Positions 54,581 through 63,571 of a stretch of 64,000 bases of DNA are shown here, in pieces. The position numbers and the translations under genes are program-made. Below the pieces are notes generated by a model. It ran no database searches, was not told where the DNA came from, and saw only the letters and a list, made by a program, of their open reading frames with translations. The stretch is from Parabacteroides distasonis (GTDB lineage Bacteria > Bacteroidota > Bacteroidia > Bacteroidales > Tannerellaceae): assembly GCA_021531775.1 (NCBI GenBank), contig JAFBIU010000004.1:1-64000 (forward strand), in the 5' to 3' direction. Position 1 is the stretch's first letter, and every line of letters begins with the position of its first letter.

Positions 54581-54633
54581 CCTTGTCACCGTTGTCATCT
54601 TGTCAAATTGTCAAAGTTGTTCGGCGAATGGGG
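54581..54633 (-). repeat. Direct repeat of the TGACAA module, left of the second ATPase
   Basis: Read on the plus strand: CCTTGTCACCGTTGTCATC, then TTGTCAAATTGTCAAAG, then TTGTTCGGCGAA. The copy at 56107-56160 agrees in about 45 of 48 positions and has the same orientation. On the minus strand it is the module found at 48698-48752. Confidence 0.85.
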
Positions 54634-54672
54634 AGGAATAAGCGATCGGGCACGAAAGAGATGGGAAAAGCA

Positions 54673-54704
54673 TTTGGAGAATCGGTATTTTTATTATAGC
54701 TTTG
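54673..54704 (+). promoter_or_regulatory. Full promoter for the second ATPase (TTTG-N20-TAGCTTTG)
   Basis: -33 TTTG (54673-54676) and -7 TAGCTTTG (54697-54704) are 20 bases apart. The spacer includes TATTTTTATTATA (54686-54698), which matches half of the palindromic core of the dispersed elements, so a repeat remnant supplies the start of the -7 box. Confidence 0.85.
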
Positions 54705-54758
54705 TAACGGTGATTAATTTAATGGCCATTATTTTAATATCGATTTAAATGGGTAGTT

Positions 54759-56093
54759 ATGAAATTCTATGACCGTGAGAAAGAACTTGATACGCTTCGC
54801 AAGAATTGGGAACAGTCGGCCTCGCAATCCATGATGACGACGATGATCGGTCGTCGGCGTATCGGCAAGACGGCACTTTTGCTGAAAAGTGTAGAGGGAC
54901 AGGCGTATCTGTATCTGTATGTTTCAAAGGATAATGAGCAGCTGCTGTGCAGCAAGTTTCAACAGCAGGCGCAAAGCCAGTTGGGGCTGCATATCCATGG
55001 TCGGATTACCTCTTTCCGGGAACTGTTTGAGGAATTGATGCGTTATGGCCGCGATCACCACTACACGCTCATCATCGATGAGTTTCAGAATTTTCTGAGC
55101 ATTAACAAGGCCATACCCAGTGAGATACAGGACATTTGGGATCGACAGAAGGATCACTCGACGGTGAACCTAATTCTTTGCGGATCCATCTACTCGATGA
55201 TGAAACGGATTTTCGAACATGGCGACGCGCCACTGTACGGACGTCGTGATTCGGCCATGCGGCTGTTGCCCTTCCGAACCGATGTGTTGCGGCAGATCCT
55301 GTACGATCATCACCCGGATTATCGACCCGACGATTTACTCTGCCTGTATATGCTGACGGGAGGCGTTGCCAAGTATGTTGCGCTGCTGATGGATGCCAAG
55401 GCGACTACCTGCCGGAAGATGCTGGAATTTGCCACGGCTTCCGATTCGCCCTTCATCACGGAAGGCATCGAACTGTTAGTGTCGGAATTCGGGCGAGACT
55501 ATGGTACCTATTTCAGCATCTTGCAGCTTATTGCTGCAGGCATGACGTCGCAGGCGGAGATAGACAGCGTGATTGGCAAAAATTCCGGGGCCTACCTCAG
55601 CAACCTGTGTGATGACTATTCCTTTATCAACAAGCATGTCCCGCTGCTCAGCAAGCTGGGGGCACGAAACACTCGTTGGAGCATGGACGACAGTTACCTT
55701 CGTTTTTGGTTTCGCTTTATCTATCCGTATCAAGGATTGATTGAGGCGGGACAGACGGATCTGCTCCGCAAGTATGTATTGGACAATTATGAGCTGTTTT
55801 CGGGACGTACCTTGGAGTTGTGGTTTCAGACGCAGGCGATGGAGAGCGGCCGCTTTACGCGGGTGGGCAACTGGTGGGACCGACGTGGCGAGCAGGAACT
55901 GGATCTCGTGGCCGTCAATGAGTTCGACCATACGGGTCTGATTGCCGAAGTGAAGCGCAACGCGCGGAAAATCAGTCTGTCGGTTTTGGAAAACAAGGTG
56001 GCCTCCTTGCCGCAGAAGGAGTTTGCCCGATACCATTTCCAGCTGAAGGCACTCTCCTTGGAGGATGTTTCCCCAAATCGTTTTGCAGAATAG
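54759..56093 (+). CDS. ATPase_2/DUF234 ATPase with PD-(D/E)XK-like C-terminus
   Basis: A 444-residue ATPase of the archaeal-type ATPase_2 family. It opens with FYDREKELDTLRK, Walker A GRRRIGKT (31-38) and Walker B TLIIDEFQNF (D107, E108). The C-terminal DUF234 domain contains a nuclease-like site: D382 in QELDLVAV and E397-V-K399 in IAEVKRN. The family is multicopy in Bacteroidota and archaea; the function is unproven. A full promoter precedes it, and direct repeats of the same module that brackets the AAA_14 gene flank it. A terminator lies 128 bases after the stop. Confidence 0.9.
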   Translation: MKFYDREKELDTLRKNWEQSASQSMMTTMIGRRRIGKTALLLKSVEGQAYLYLYVSKDNEQLLCSKFQQQAQSQLGLHIHGRITSFRELFEELMRYGRDHHYTLIIDEFQNFLSINKAIPSEIQDIWDRQKDHSTVNLILCGSIYSMMKRIFEHGDAPLYGRRDSAMRLLPFRTDVLRQILYDHHPDYRPDDLLCLYMLTGGVAKYVALLMDAKATTCRKMLEFATASDSPFITEGIELLVSEFGRDYGTYFSILQLIAAGMTSQAEIDSVIGKNSGAYLSNLCDDYSFINKHVPLLSKLGARNTRWSMDDSYLRFWFRFIYPYQGLIEAGQTDLLRKYVLDNYELFSGRTLELWFQTQAMESGRFTRVGNWWDRRGEQELDLVAVNEFDHTGLIAEVKRNARKISLSVLENKVASLPQKEFARYHFQLKALSLEDVSPNRFAE

Positions 56094-56106
56094 TTGCCTC
56101 CCTACT

Positions 56107-56160
56107 CCCTTGTCACCGTTGTCATCTTGTCATCTTGTCAAAGTTGATCGGCGAACCCCC
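56107..56160 (-). repeat. Direct repeat of the TGACAA module, right of the second ATPase
   Basis: The partner of 54581-54633, starting 13 bases after the ATPase stop. Its sequence TTGATCGGCGAACCC is, on the minus strand, the GGGTTCGCCGATCAA seen at 48701-48715 and 50322-50336. Confidence 0.85.
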
Positions 56161-56221
56161 TGATCAGGCGGGAATGGAGGGCTGTTTCTATGGCAAAACG
56201 GTTGATTTACAGTAGAAAATC

Positions 56222-56260
56222 AAAGGCCCCGAGTAACATCACGTTGCCCGGGGCCTTTTT
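56222..56260 (+). terminator. Terminator between the second ATPase and the SusCD operon
   Basis: Stem AAAGGCCCCG (56222-56231) pairs with CGGGGCCTTT (56249-56258), with T to 56260 on the plus strand. The genes converge here; on the minus strand the trailing run is CCTTTGATTTTC, so it may serve both. Confidence 0.85.
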
Positions 56261-56284
56261 ACATTCACTTATGAAAGATAAGAT

Positions 56285-56959
56285 TTACCGGATGCGAATG
56301 ACCTCCGAATAAATAGCTTGATCAGCACCATTGGCCAACACACCGACACGTGCGAACAGAGCCGTAGCTTTCGCTACGTCATTGTTACCCGTCAGATCAG
56401 CCGTCAGACTGACTGCACCCGGTGTAACGTCTGACACGTCCTTACGATACAGGTTGTTCACGTCGTCAGCAAACTGTGTCTTGCTCAACAACAGATACAC
56501 CTTATTGATGGAAGCCGACGGAACCACCTGATTGATGTTGAACGATGCGTTCATCGTTGTACCTGATACAGAGAGAGAAGCGTTCGAAATGGTGAAATAG
56601 GGAGTTACCTCTACCTGCACCTCGGTCGAACCCTTGAGGTCTACGATCATCGTGTCGCGCTTGTTCTGCCACGGACCGTTACCGTCGCGGGTCACCAGCT
56701 TGTACTGGCCATCGAACAACTTGGCTGCAAACTTACCGTCTTGACCTACGAACACATTGATCGGGTCATGTTTTTCATACCCATCCTGATACAGCTGCAG
56801 ACGAACCGCTTCACCCGTACCACGCAACTGCAATGCTTGTCCCTGATAAACAACCGTTCCACTCAAGGTCGATTGAGGAGCATCGTAGTTATCCTTTCCG
56901 CAACTGGTGAAGAGCACCAGCAGCAGAACCAATGAAAAGATATTCGATATTAGTTTCAT
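56285..56959 (-). CDS. DUF3823 lipoprotein
   Basis: A 224-residue lipoprotein with the lipobox in LVLFTSCGKD (lipidated Cys at about 20). The DUF3823 part reads STLSGTVVYQGQALQLRGTG and DGQYKLVTRDGNGPW, with an Ig-like second half. It is the last gene of the FecR-SusC-SusD operon, 18 bases after susD. Family members accompany SusCD pairs and are probably surface-exposed glycan- or ligand-binding accessory proteins. No substrate is indicated. Confidence 0.88.
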   Translation of the reverse strand: MKLISNIFSLVLLLVLFTSCGKDNYDAPQSTLSGTVVYQGQALQLRGTGEAVRLQLYQDGYEKHDPINVFVGQDGKFAAKLFDGQYKLVTRDGNGPWQNKRDTMIVDLKGSTEVQVEVTPYFTISNASLSVSGTTMNASFNINQVVPSASINKVYLLLSKTQFADDVNNLYRKDVSDVTPGAVSLTADLTGNNDVAKATALFARVGVLANGADQAIYSEVIRIR

Positions 56960-56977
56960 ACTTTGCTACTGTTTTAA

Positions 56978-58807
56978 TTATTGATACGGATTCTTTACCA
57001 ACAGCGGGTTGTTGTTGATCCAGTTCAGATCCAAGAAGTTGTAATAGTTCTGCATCTTGAAGTAACGGGCATTCGGAGACATGAAGAGGAAGTCCTCTAC
57101 AAAGACCCACTTGCCATCGTTCGGATCGCCCGGAGCAACCACACGGTACGGCCACAGACGACGGTGACGTGCCTGCGGATCGTTGTTATTACCGTTCCAA
57201 ACCTTATCAGCCAAACGCCAACGCTTCATATCCCAATAGCGGTGATCCTCGAACGCGAACTCAACACGGTACTCGTGTACGATGTTCTCGAACGTAACGG
57301 TCTTCAACGGCTGTACACCGGCACGTTCACGAACGGCGTTGATGTACTGAGCTGCCTTGCCATTGTTCAATTCAAAAGAGGCTTCTGCTGCGATCATGTA
57401 GGCTTCAGCGATACGGAAACGGGGTTCCCACATTTCTGAACCACGACCACGCGTACCGGCAGAAACTGTCTCATCCAGATACTTACGTACGTAGAAACCA
57501 GTCTTATTGACATACTGTTCGTTAGACTCCTTCGGACCATTCTGCGACGTGATCAGGTTGCCCTGGTCGTCACGAGAATCCAAATCGCCTACAACGATGT
57601 TCCAGTTGCCACCCTCTTTCACGAGCTGGCCGGTCTGCAAAACGACCTCCTTGCCCTTGAAGTCAGCACCCGGATAGATCACCGTACCCCACAGACGCGG
57701 GTCACGATCCTTGAAGGGAGCGTCAGCCGAATCATAGAACTTGTAGGTTCCGTTCTCTTCGGTTACGACCGGACTCTTCTGACCCGGTGTCTTCGTGTCG
57801 ATCAACTCATACTCCTCGACGAGGTTCAACACAGCACCCATGTAGCTGTTGTCGATATCCTCGGCATGAGACTTCGGAGCATTGTTAGTCGTGAAACCGT
57901 GAGTCTGACCCGGATATTTATAGTCGCGAGCCCAGATCATTTCGGTGTTGTTCTCCTTCACGCAGATGGCGTTGTAGAAGTTCACACCCTTATCCTCCTT
58001 CGTGTTCTGCAAGCTGTACGGACCGTTGTTGATCACGTCCTCGGCAGCAGCCAACGCCTTCTGGTAGTAGCTCTGAGCCTTGTCGGCCGGAATACCTACC
58101 TCTCCGCCAGCGGTGCGGATCGGAGTCTCCATCTGGTTGTTGTACTTCGCGATAGAAGCGGCATAGACAGCGGCACGAGCCTCCAACATCTTCGCAGCCC
58201 ACTTGTTGGCACGGGCTGCATTGGTCTGCATAGCCGTAGGCAACTTGCCTGCAATTTCCTCGCACTCCGAGATGATGTAGTCGTACATCTCAACCTCCGT
58301 AGCACGCGGTTTCTGCAGAGTGCTCAGATCCATACCAGCCTGATAGTCGAAGATCTCGTCACCAACGATCGGCATACCGCCCAAGCCACGGCAAACGTTG
58401 AAGTAGTACCAGGCACGCAAGAAACGGGCTTCACCCTCCAACGGAGCCTTTTCAGCCTCACTCAAGACAGTTGTCTCACGCACACCCTTCAGGAACTGGT
58501 TGATGTCTCGAACCAACGTATAGTCATAGACGCGCCAGCGATCATCTTCGAAGGTGGAACGATGGTCCGGACCTCCATTACAATACGCAGCCTCGTCCAA
58601 AACCGTAAACTGACTATAGTCAGCTGCACGCTGTCCCCACGATACACGACCATAGTAGTTGGCCAATACCGATTTGATCATCACAGCATCGCTGAAGATC
58701 TGGTCGTCGGTCATGATACGGTCGGGCTCCTGATCGAGGAAATCGCCACAAGCCGTCATCGACATCATGCAAGCAGCCAACGCTGCTATTATATAATTCT
58801 TCTTCAT
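56978..58807 (-). CDS. SusD/RagB family nutrient-binding lipoprotein
   Basis: A 609-residue outer-membrane lipoprotein (lipobox MSMTACGDFLDQEP) of the SusD family. It has the N-terminal TPR-like region, AEKAPLEGEARFLRAWYYF and, near the C-terminus, RVEFAFEDHRYWDMKRWR, all typical. It forms the lid of the SusC transporter at the cell surface. It starts six bases after susC. The ligand is unknown; no glycoside hydrolase or peptidase gene is in the operon as seen here. Confidence 0.95.
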   Translation of the reverse strand: MKKNYIIAALAACMMSMTACGDFLDQEPDRIMTDDQIFSDAVMIKSVLANYYGRVSWGQRAADYSQFTVLDEAAYCNGGPDHRSTFEDDRWRVYDYTLVRDINQFLKGVRETTVLSEAEKAPLEGEARFLRAWYYFNVCRGLGGMPIVGDEIFDYQAGMDLSTLQKPRATEVEMYDYIISECEEIAGKLPTAMQTNAARANKWAAKMLEARAAVYAASIAKYNNQMETPIRTAGGEVGIPADKAQSYYQKALAAAEDVINNGPYSLQNTKEDKGVNFYNAICVKENNTEMIWARDYKYPGQTHGFTTNNAPKSHAEDIDNSYMGAVLNLVEEYELIDTKTPGQKSPVVTEENGTYKFYDSADAPFKDRDPRLWGTVIYPGADFKGKEVVLQTGQLVKEGGNWNIVVGDLDSRDDQGNLITSQNGPKESNEQYVNKTGFYVRKYLDETVSAGTRGRGSEMWEPRFRIAEAYMIAAEASFELNNGKAAQYINAVRERAGVQPLKTVTFENIVHEYRVEFAFEDHRYWDMKRWRLADKVWNGNNNDPQARHRRLWPYRVVAPGDPNDGKWVFVEDFLFMSPNARYFKMQNYYNFLDLNWINNNPLLVKNPYQ

Positions 58808-58813
58808 GACTGT

Positions 58814-61800
58814 TTAAAATTTAAGATTGATACCCACATTGATCACACGCGTAGTCGGATAACCCAAACCGTTGGTTTCGTTCGACTCAGGATCGACACC
58901 CGGCGCGTTCGAGAAGGTCAAGAGGTTCGTACCGGCTACATAGAAACGAACATCGGAGATGTTAGCCTTCTGCACCAAGAACTTCGGCAATGTATAACCG
59001 AATTCCAAGTTACGCAGCTTGACGTAGCGAATGTTCTTCTTCCAGAACGTACTGTTCCAATAGTTACTATGAGAGCTGTTACCGATCAGCAACATCGGGT
59101 ACTTGCCCGGAATCAACTCGCTGTTGGCATCCCAAATGTCAGCCAGGTGCCAAGTATCTTCCATGTAGTACTGCGGGTTGTTACCGCCATCGTGGAACGG
59201 ATTACGCTGTTCCCATTCCTGGAACCATGATGACATCGCACCACCGGTCAAGTCGAACGACAGGTCGAAGCCCTTCCAACCGAAGGCAAAGTTCAAACCG
59301 AAGTTCAGGATCGGTGTAGAGTCCTGACGATAGCCGATGGGGCGTTCGTCCATGCTGTTGATCACACCGTCACCGTTGATATCCTTGTACTTGATGTCAC
59401 CCGGACGCAAGGTCTTGTTACCCTGACGGTCGTTGTCGATCGGATAAGTAGCGATCTCTTCCCAGCTTTCGAACTGGCCGATTGCCTCCAGACCCCAGTT
59501 CAGATAACCGAAGCGGTGGTTGATCGAGTTGCGGTATTCGTCCCAAGAGTTGGAGAAACGCGGTTTGTATTGTTCCCAATCGTAGAAACGAGCATAAGTG
59601 ATGTTACCGCCGATCGAGTACGTGAAGTCCTCAATCTTGTCGTTCCAGCGGATAGCAGCATCGTAACCCATGTGTACATCGGAGTTCAAGTTTTCCTTCG
59701 GCAGTGAGAAACCTACTTCCGAAGGCAACAGCACGTCGTAACGAGAAGCGGGCAGACCGGTACGCTGACGACGGAAGAAGTCGAACTGACCACTCAGACG
59801 GTTATCCAAGAAAGCAACGTCGAAACCTAAGTCAAGGATCTTAGCCTTCACCCAAGAGATGGTCGTTACAGGCAGACCACGCGGACGAGAACCGATCGTG
59901 TATTTACCGTCGATGACAGAACCACCGTTCTTGTAGTTGTAACCAGCCATATAGTCGAATGGAGAATAAACGCCACTGAACTCAGAACCACTCAGGTCGT
60001 CACCCACCATACCGTAAGATCCACGGATCTTCAAGTCGGTGAAGATGTCACCCAGCTGGGTGTCTTTCCAGAATGCCTCTTCAGAAACACGCCATCCGAT
60101 TGATGCTGAAGGGAAGAATCCCCAACGGTCAGAGGGCGGGAACTTCCAAGAACCATCATAACGAGCAGAGAACTCGAGCAGGTACTTGTTGGCATAGTCG
60201 TAGTTGGCACGGAACATCCAGCCCAAACGAGCCTGTGTTTCATCACCATAGTCATTGTAGGTATCCATTGTCTCGTAGTCGAGCAAGTGCAATGAGTTGG
60301 CAGTCGGGATCGCGTGCATCCATGCATACGGAGTCTTGCGCTGGATAGCCTCGAAACCAACAACGGCAGCTACGTGGTGTTCGTTGAAGGTCTTGTCGTA
60401 AGAGAGCTGGATATTTGAAGTCAACTCCTCTTCATGTCCGACGTGACGTTCGCGCCACGGGTTGGTGTTCTCGAAGATCACCGGATAGGTGTCGGTAGCT
60501 TCGTCGTAACCATACAGTTTATAGGTATATTCCTGGTTGTTCATGACACGGTAGTTCAACAGGTAGCCGAACAAGCCCTTTACCTTCAGACCGTCCCAAA
60601 TGTCATATTCTACATTACCCTGCAGCTGAACAACACGTTTCGTGTCTTTGTATTCACCTGAAAGATCATAGTTCAACCAAGCGAAGTTGGTACTTGCGTC
60701 GGTAGATGTCAGCGTCGGATAGTTCGGATTGTCGTTGGCAAACGGACGCTTTGTCGGCAAGTTTCGGTACGTACCGAAACGCGGACACCAGTAGTCATCG
60801 ACACCCGGAACACCGGGGTTGTGAATCTCTTCGATACGGCCGTTCATCGTCACACCCATCTTCAAGCGTTCGGTGATCTGCGCATCCAAGTTCATCTGTA
60901 CGTTGTAACGCTTGAAACCACCGTAGTTCACGATCATGGCATCCTGGTTCAAGTGACCCAAAGATACGTAGTAGTTGATCTTGTCAGAACCACCGGAGAT
61001 GTTGGCATTCACGTAGTACTGCGGAGCTGTTTCCCAGATGTAGTCGAACCAGTCGAACGGCACATAACCCTTTTCAGTTCCCTGCTGCCACTTGGCATAG
61101 TCCTCTTTGCTATAGGTGTAGTCAGCTTTGCCCTGAACAGTCTCAGACTGGATGTAGTTCTTGATGTAAGTTTCTGCACTTGCCGGTTTCGGGAAGGTTG
61201 ACAAGCTCTGCCAGCCGTAGTAAGAATTGATCGAAACCGTGTTCTTGCTGTTGCGTTTACCCTTCTTGGTTGTTACAACGACAACACCGTTGGCAGCACG
61301 CACACCATAGATGGCTGCTGATGCGTCCTTCAAGACAGAGATAGCCTCGATGTCGTTGAAGTCGATGTTGTTGAACTGCGAAGCATCTGACTGCACACCG
61401 TCGATAACGTACAACGGGCTACCCATGTTACGGATCTGCAAAGCAGTCGTAGAACCCGGACGACCATCCGTCTGACGTGTGTTCAAACCGGCAATCTTAC
61501 CAACCAAAGCTCCAGAAGCTGTAGAAGCGACAGAACGAGAGATGTCGTCAGCACCGACAGCGGTAACGGCACCGGTCAACGTAGCCTTTTTCTGTGCCAA
61601 ACCGAAACCGGTTACAACCACCTCTTCCAAAGCCTGTGAATCTTCACGCATGGTGATGCTCAGCGTATTGCTGGTCACCTTCACCTCCTGAGTCACATAA
61701 CCGATGTAAGAGATTTCCAACACGGCACCCCGGGCAACCGACAAGGTAAAGTTACCGTCGATGTCGGTAATGATACCGTTAGTGGTTCCCTTCTCTACGA

Positions 61801-62242
61801 TGTTCGCACCGATGATCGGTTCGCCGTTGACATCCACTACTTTACCCTTCACAGTGCCCTGCTGCTGAGCTACCGGAGCTACGGAAGCAGTCGTGTTCGC
61901 ATGGGTACGTACAAAGAGTGCAATCTGGTTGTTTGAGATTTCAAACGCCAAATTGGTCTCTTCCAACATAGAAGACAAGGCCTCTTTCAGGTCCTGTTTT
62001 TTCGCATTCAGACTGACCTTTTCAGATAAGTCCACCATATTTGCGTCATAGAAAAATGTACATCCGCTGGCCTTCTCCACTTTTACCAAGGCTTCTGCTA
62101 ATGGGATGTCATTAAACCTGACTGTAATAGATCGTTCCAGCCCGCGGGCCAAAACATCTTGCAGACCGGAGAGGGATGACAAAAGCACCATCCATACACA
62201 CATTCTCCAAATCTTTCTTCTCAACAGATTAATTTCCAACAT
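58814..62242 (-). CDS. SusC/RagA TonB-dependent transporter with STN domain
   Basis: A 1142-residue outer-membrane transporter. After the signal segment comes an STN domain (SITVRFNDIPLAEALVKVE to about QIALFV), then a carboxypeptidase regulatory-like domain (GKVVDVNGEPIIGANIV), the plug (VVVTGFGLAQKKATLTGAV, then LYVIDGVQ) and a barrel ending in INVGINLKF. The STN domain indicates signalling to a membrane anti-sigma factor, consistent with the FecR gene directly upstream. The ATG at 62242 is used; the frame is open to a TTG at 62284. A 22-base inverted repeat lies 50 bases upstream. Confidence 0.95.
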   Translation of the reverse strand: MLEINLLRRKIWRMCVWMVLLSSLSGLQDVLARGLERSITVRFNDIPLAEALVKVEKASGCTFFYDANMVDLSEKVSLNAKKQDLKEALSSMLEETNLAFEISNNQIALFVRTHANTTASVAPVAQQQGTVKGKVVDVNGEPIIGANIVEKGTTNGIITDIDGNFTLSVARGAVLEISYIGYVTQEVKVTSNTLSITMREDSQALEEVVVTGFGLAQKKATLTGAVTAVGADDISRSVASTASGALVGKIAGLNTRQTDGRPGSTTALQIRNMGSPLYVIDGVQSDASQFNNIDFNDIEAISVLKDASAAIYGVRAANGVVVVTTKKGKRNSKNTVSINSYYGWQSLSTFPKPASAETYIKNYIQSETVQGKADYTYSKEDYAKWQQGTEKGYVPFDWFDYIWETAPQYYVNANISGGSDKINYYVSLGHLNQDAMIVNYGGFKRYNVQMNLDAQITERLKMGVTMNGRIEEIHNPGVPGVDDYWCPRFGTYRNLPTKRPFANDNPNYPTLTSTDASTNFAWLNYDLSGEYKDTKRVVQLQGNVEYDIWDGLKVKGLFGYLLNYRVMNNQEYTYKLYGYDEATDTYPVIFENTNPWRERHVGHEEELTSNIQLSYDKTFNEHHVAAVVGFEAIQRKTPYAWMHAIPTANSLHLLDYETMDTYNDYGDETQARLGWMFRANYDYANKYLLEFSARYDGSWKFPPSDRWGFFPSASIGWRVSEEAFWKDTQLGDIFTDLKIRGSYGMVGDDLSGSEFSGVYSPFDYMAGYNYKNGGSVIDGKYTIGSRPRGLPVTTISWVKAKILDLGFDVAFLDNRLSGQFDFFRRQRTGLPASRYDVLLPSEVGFSLPKENLNSDVHMGYDAAIRWNDKIEDFTYSIGGNITYARFYDWEQYKPRFSNSWDEYRNSINHRFGYLNWGLEAIGQFESWEEIATYPIDNDRQGNKTLRPGDIKYKDINGDGVINSMDERPIGYRQDSTPILNFGLNFAFGWKGFDLSFDLTGGAMSSWFQEWEQRNPFHDGGNNPQYYMEDTWHLADIWDANSELIPGKYPMLLIGNSSHSNYWNSTFWKKNIRYVKLRNLEFGYTLPKFLVQKANISDVRFYVAGTNLLTFSNAPGVDPESNETNGLGYPTTRVINVGINLKF

Positions 62243-62291
62243 AATCCATGATTTAGATTTAAACAATAAGTAATTAATTCTCAAATAATAT

Positions 62292-62313
62292 TATCGTCTC
62301 GCTTGACACGATA
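62292..62313 (-). promoter_or_regulatory. Inverted repeat in the leader of susC
   Basis: TATCGTCTC-GCTT-GACACGATA has nine-base arms with one mismatch, between the FecR stop and the susC start. It could be an operator or an mRNA hairpin that adjusts expression between fecR and susC. It lacks a T-run, so it is not a simple terminator. Confidence 0.5.
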
Positions 62314-62341
62314 GATTGTTGTTGTTTCCTACGTCTTTTTG

Positions 62342-63496
62342 TTACCTTTTACCTCCTTTTTTAGTTAATACTTTATTTGTTATTGTCACTTGATTCTTGT
62401 CGTCAAATGCATATTCGATGGGATGAATCCGCGCCATCAGACGCAGAACCTCCTCCAACGGTTCGTTGTGAATGGTAAAGGTGTAGGCCTGATTCCGACC
62501 GATCGCATCGTCCAGCCGGATCTTCACCCCGTACCAGCATTGCAGTGTGGGCACCAACTCGGGAAGGCTTTTTCCCTCGATGCGGATCGACTCACCAGCC
62601 CACAAGGCGTGGAACATCACATCGGTCTGCCGCACCGAAATATCACCCGTCGTGCGGTTGCAGAGGGCTCCTTCGCCCGGATTCAGGAAGTGCTCGTCCC
62701 CCGTGGATTGCACAGCGACAGAGCCGGAAATCAGCCCGACCTCCACCTGCGGCAGCTCCTTGCGCGCCTTGAAGAGGAAACGGGTTCCATAGACACGCGC
62801 CCGGAAGCCGTAATTCTTCACGATGAAGGGGTGCTCCTGATCGGGCATCACTTCGAAGAGTGCTTCGCCCTCCAACTTCACGGCTCGCTCCTTGCTCCAG
62901 AAGGAGGATTCGTAGGTCAATTTCGTGTCAGCATTGAGCCAGACCTTTGTTCCATCGGGCAGGGTCACACGCGACTTGCCGTTCATGGCACGGAATGTAT
63001 GGCTGATTTGCGAGGCTTCGACCCAACGATAGAAGGCATATCCGCCCGCTGAAACGGAGAGCAACAGTCCCAAAGCGGCAGCAGCTACAGCATAGCGGAA
63101 ACGGCCCAACGGGATCCGCACCTCTTTCGGCTGAGCTTCGCTGCGAATTTTATCCGCTGGTACGTTGCCTTGCACTTCGATCGTTTGCACCTCTCCGCGA
63201 ACAGCAGCCCCCTGTCCGTCTGCCTTCGCAGTCAGTTGCGTTGCTTGGAGAACTGGACTTGCTACCTCTGCCTGCGGATTGATCCGCTGTTCCAGACGTT
63301 GCCAGAGGCGATCGGCATCGGACTGCCAAGTCTCCCCCTCCTGCTGGATCGACTGCCACAACGCTTGGAGTGACGCATAGAGCGACGCATGAGAAGCCTC
63401 TGCCAACCATGCGGTTAGCTGTTGCTCCTCCGTCTCCGAGCTGACTCCTTGGAAGTGGTGGATCAGCATGGTCCAGGGTATTTGTCTGTTCTCCAT
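62342..63496 (-). CDS. FecR family anti-sigma factor
   Basis: A 384-residue membrane protein (alternative ATG at 63517). A cytoplasmic N-terminal part of about 145 residues, which is unusually long and Gln/Ala-rich, is followed by one membrane helix (YAVAAAALGLLLSVSAGGY). Then come the periplasmic FecR domain (VTLPDGTKVWLNADTKL, GEALFEVMPD) and a C-terminal DUF4974 domain. Such proteins relay a signal from the STN domain of SusC to an ECF sigma factor. No sigma factor gene lies directly upstream; a PD40 protein gene does. The susC gene follows by 100 bases. Confidence 0.93.
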   Translation of the reverse strand: MENRQIPWTMLIHHFQGVSSETEEQQLTAWLAEASHASLYASLQALWQSIQQEGETWQSDADRLWQRLEQRINPQAEVASPVLQATQLTAKADGQGAAVRGEVQTIEVQGNVPADKIRSEAQPKEVRIPLGRFRYAVAAAALGLLLSVSAGGYAFYRWVEASQISHTFRAMNGKSRVTLPDGTKVWLNADTKLTYESSFWSKERAVKLEGEALFEVMPDQEHPFIVKNYGFRARVYGTRFLFKARKELPQVEVGLISGSVAVQSTGDEHFLNPGEGALCNRTTGDISVRQTDVMFHALWAGESIRIEGKSLPELVPTLQCWYGVKIRLDDAIGRNQAYTFTIHNEPLEEVLRLMARIHPIEYAFDDKNQVTITNKVLTKKGGKR

Positions 63497-63533
63497 ATCT
63501 ATTTTTGTTCCATACATGGTTATATAGACTCAA

Positions 63534-63550
63534 AAAACGGGGGTACCCCC
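63534..63550 (-). terminator. Short GC palindrome between the PD40 gene and fecR
   Basis: GGGGGTACCCCC (63539-63550) is a perfect 12-base palindrome; on the minus strand it is followed by GTTTTTT. It can act as a small terminator for the upstream gene or as a regulatory site 22 bases before the fecR ATG at 63517. Confidence 0.5.
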
Positions 63551-63571
63551 TAAAAGAGGCCCCACTTTTTT

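Noticed and set aside
57866-59230. 454-codon plus-strand frame across susD and susC
   Set aside because: It spans two real minus-strand genes and has no recognisable protein features.
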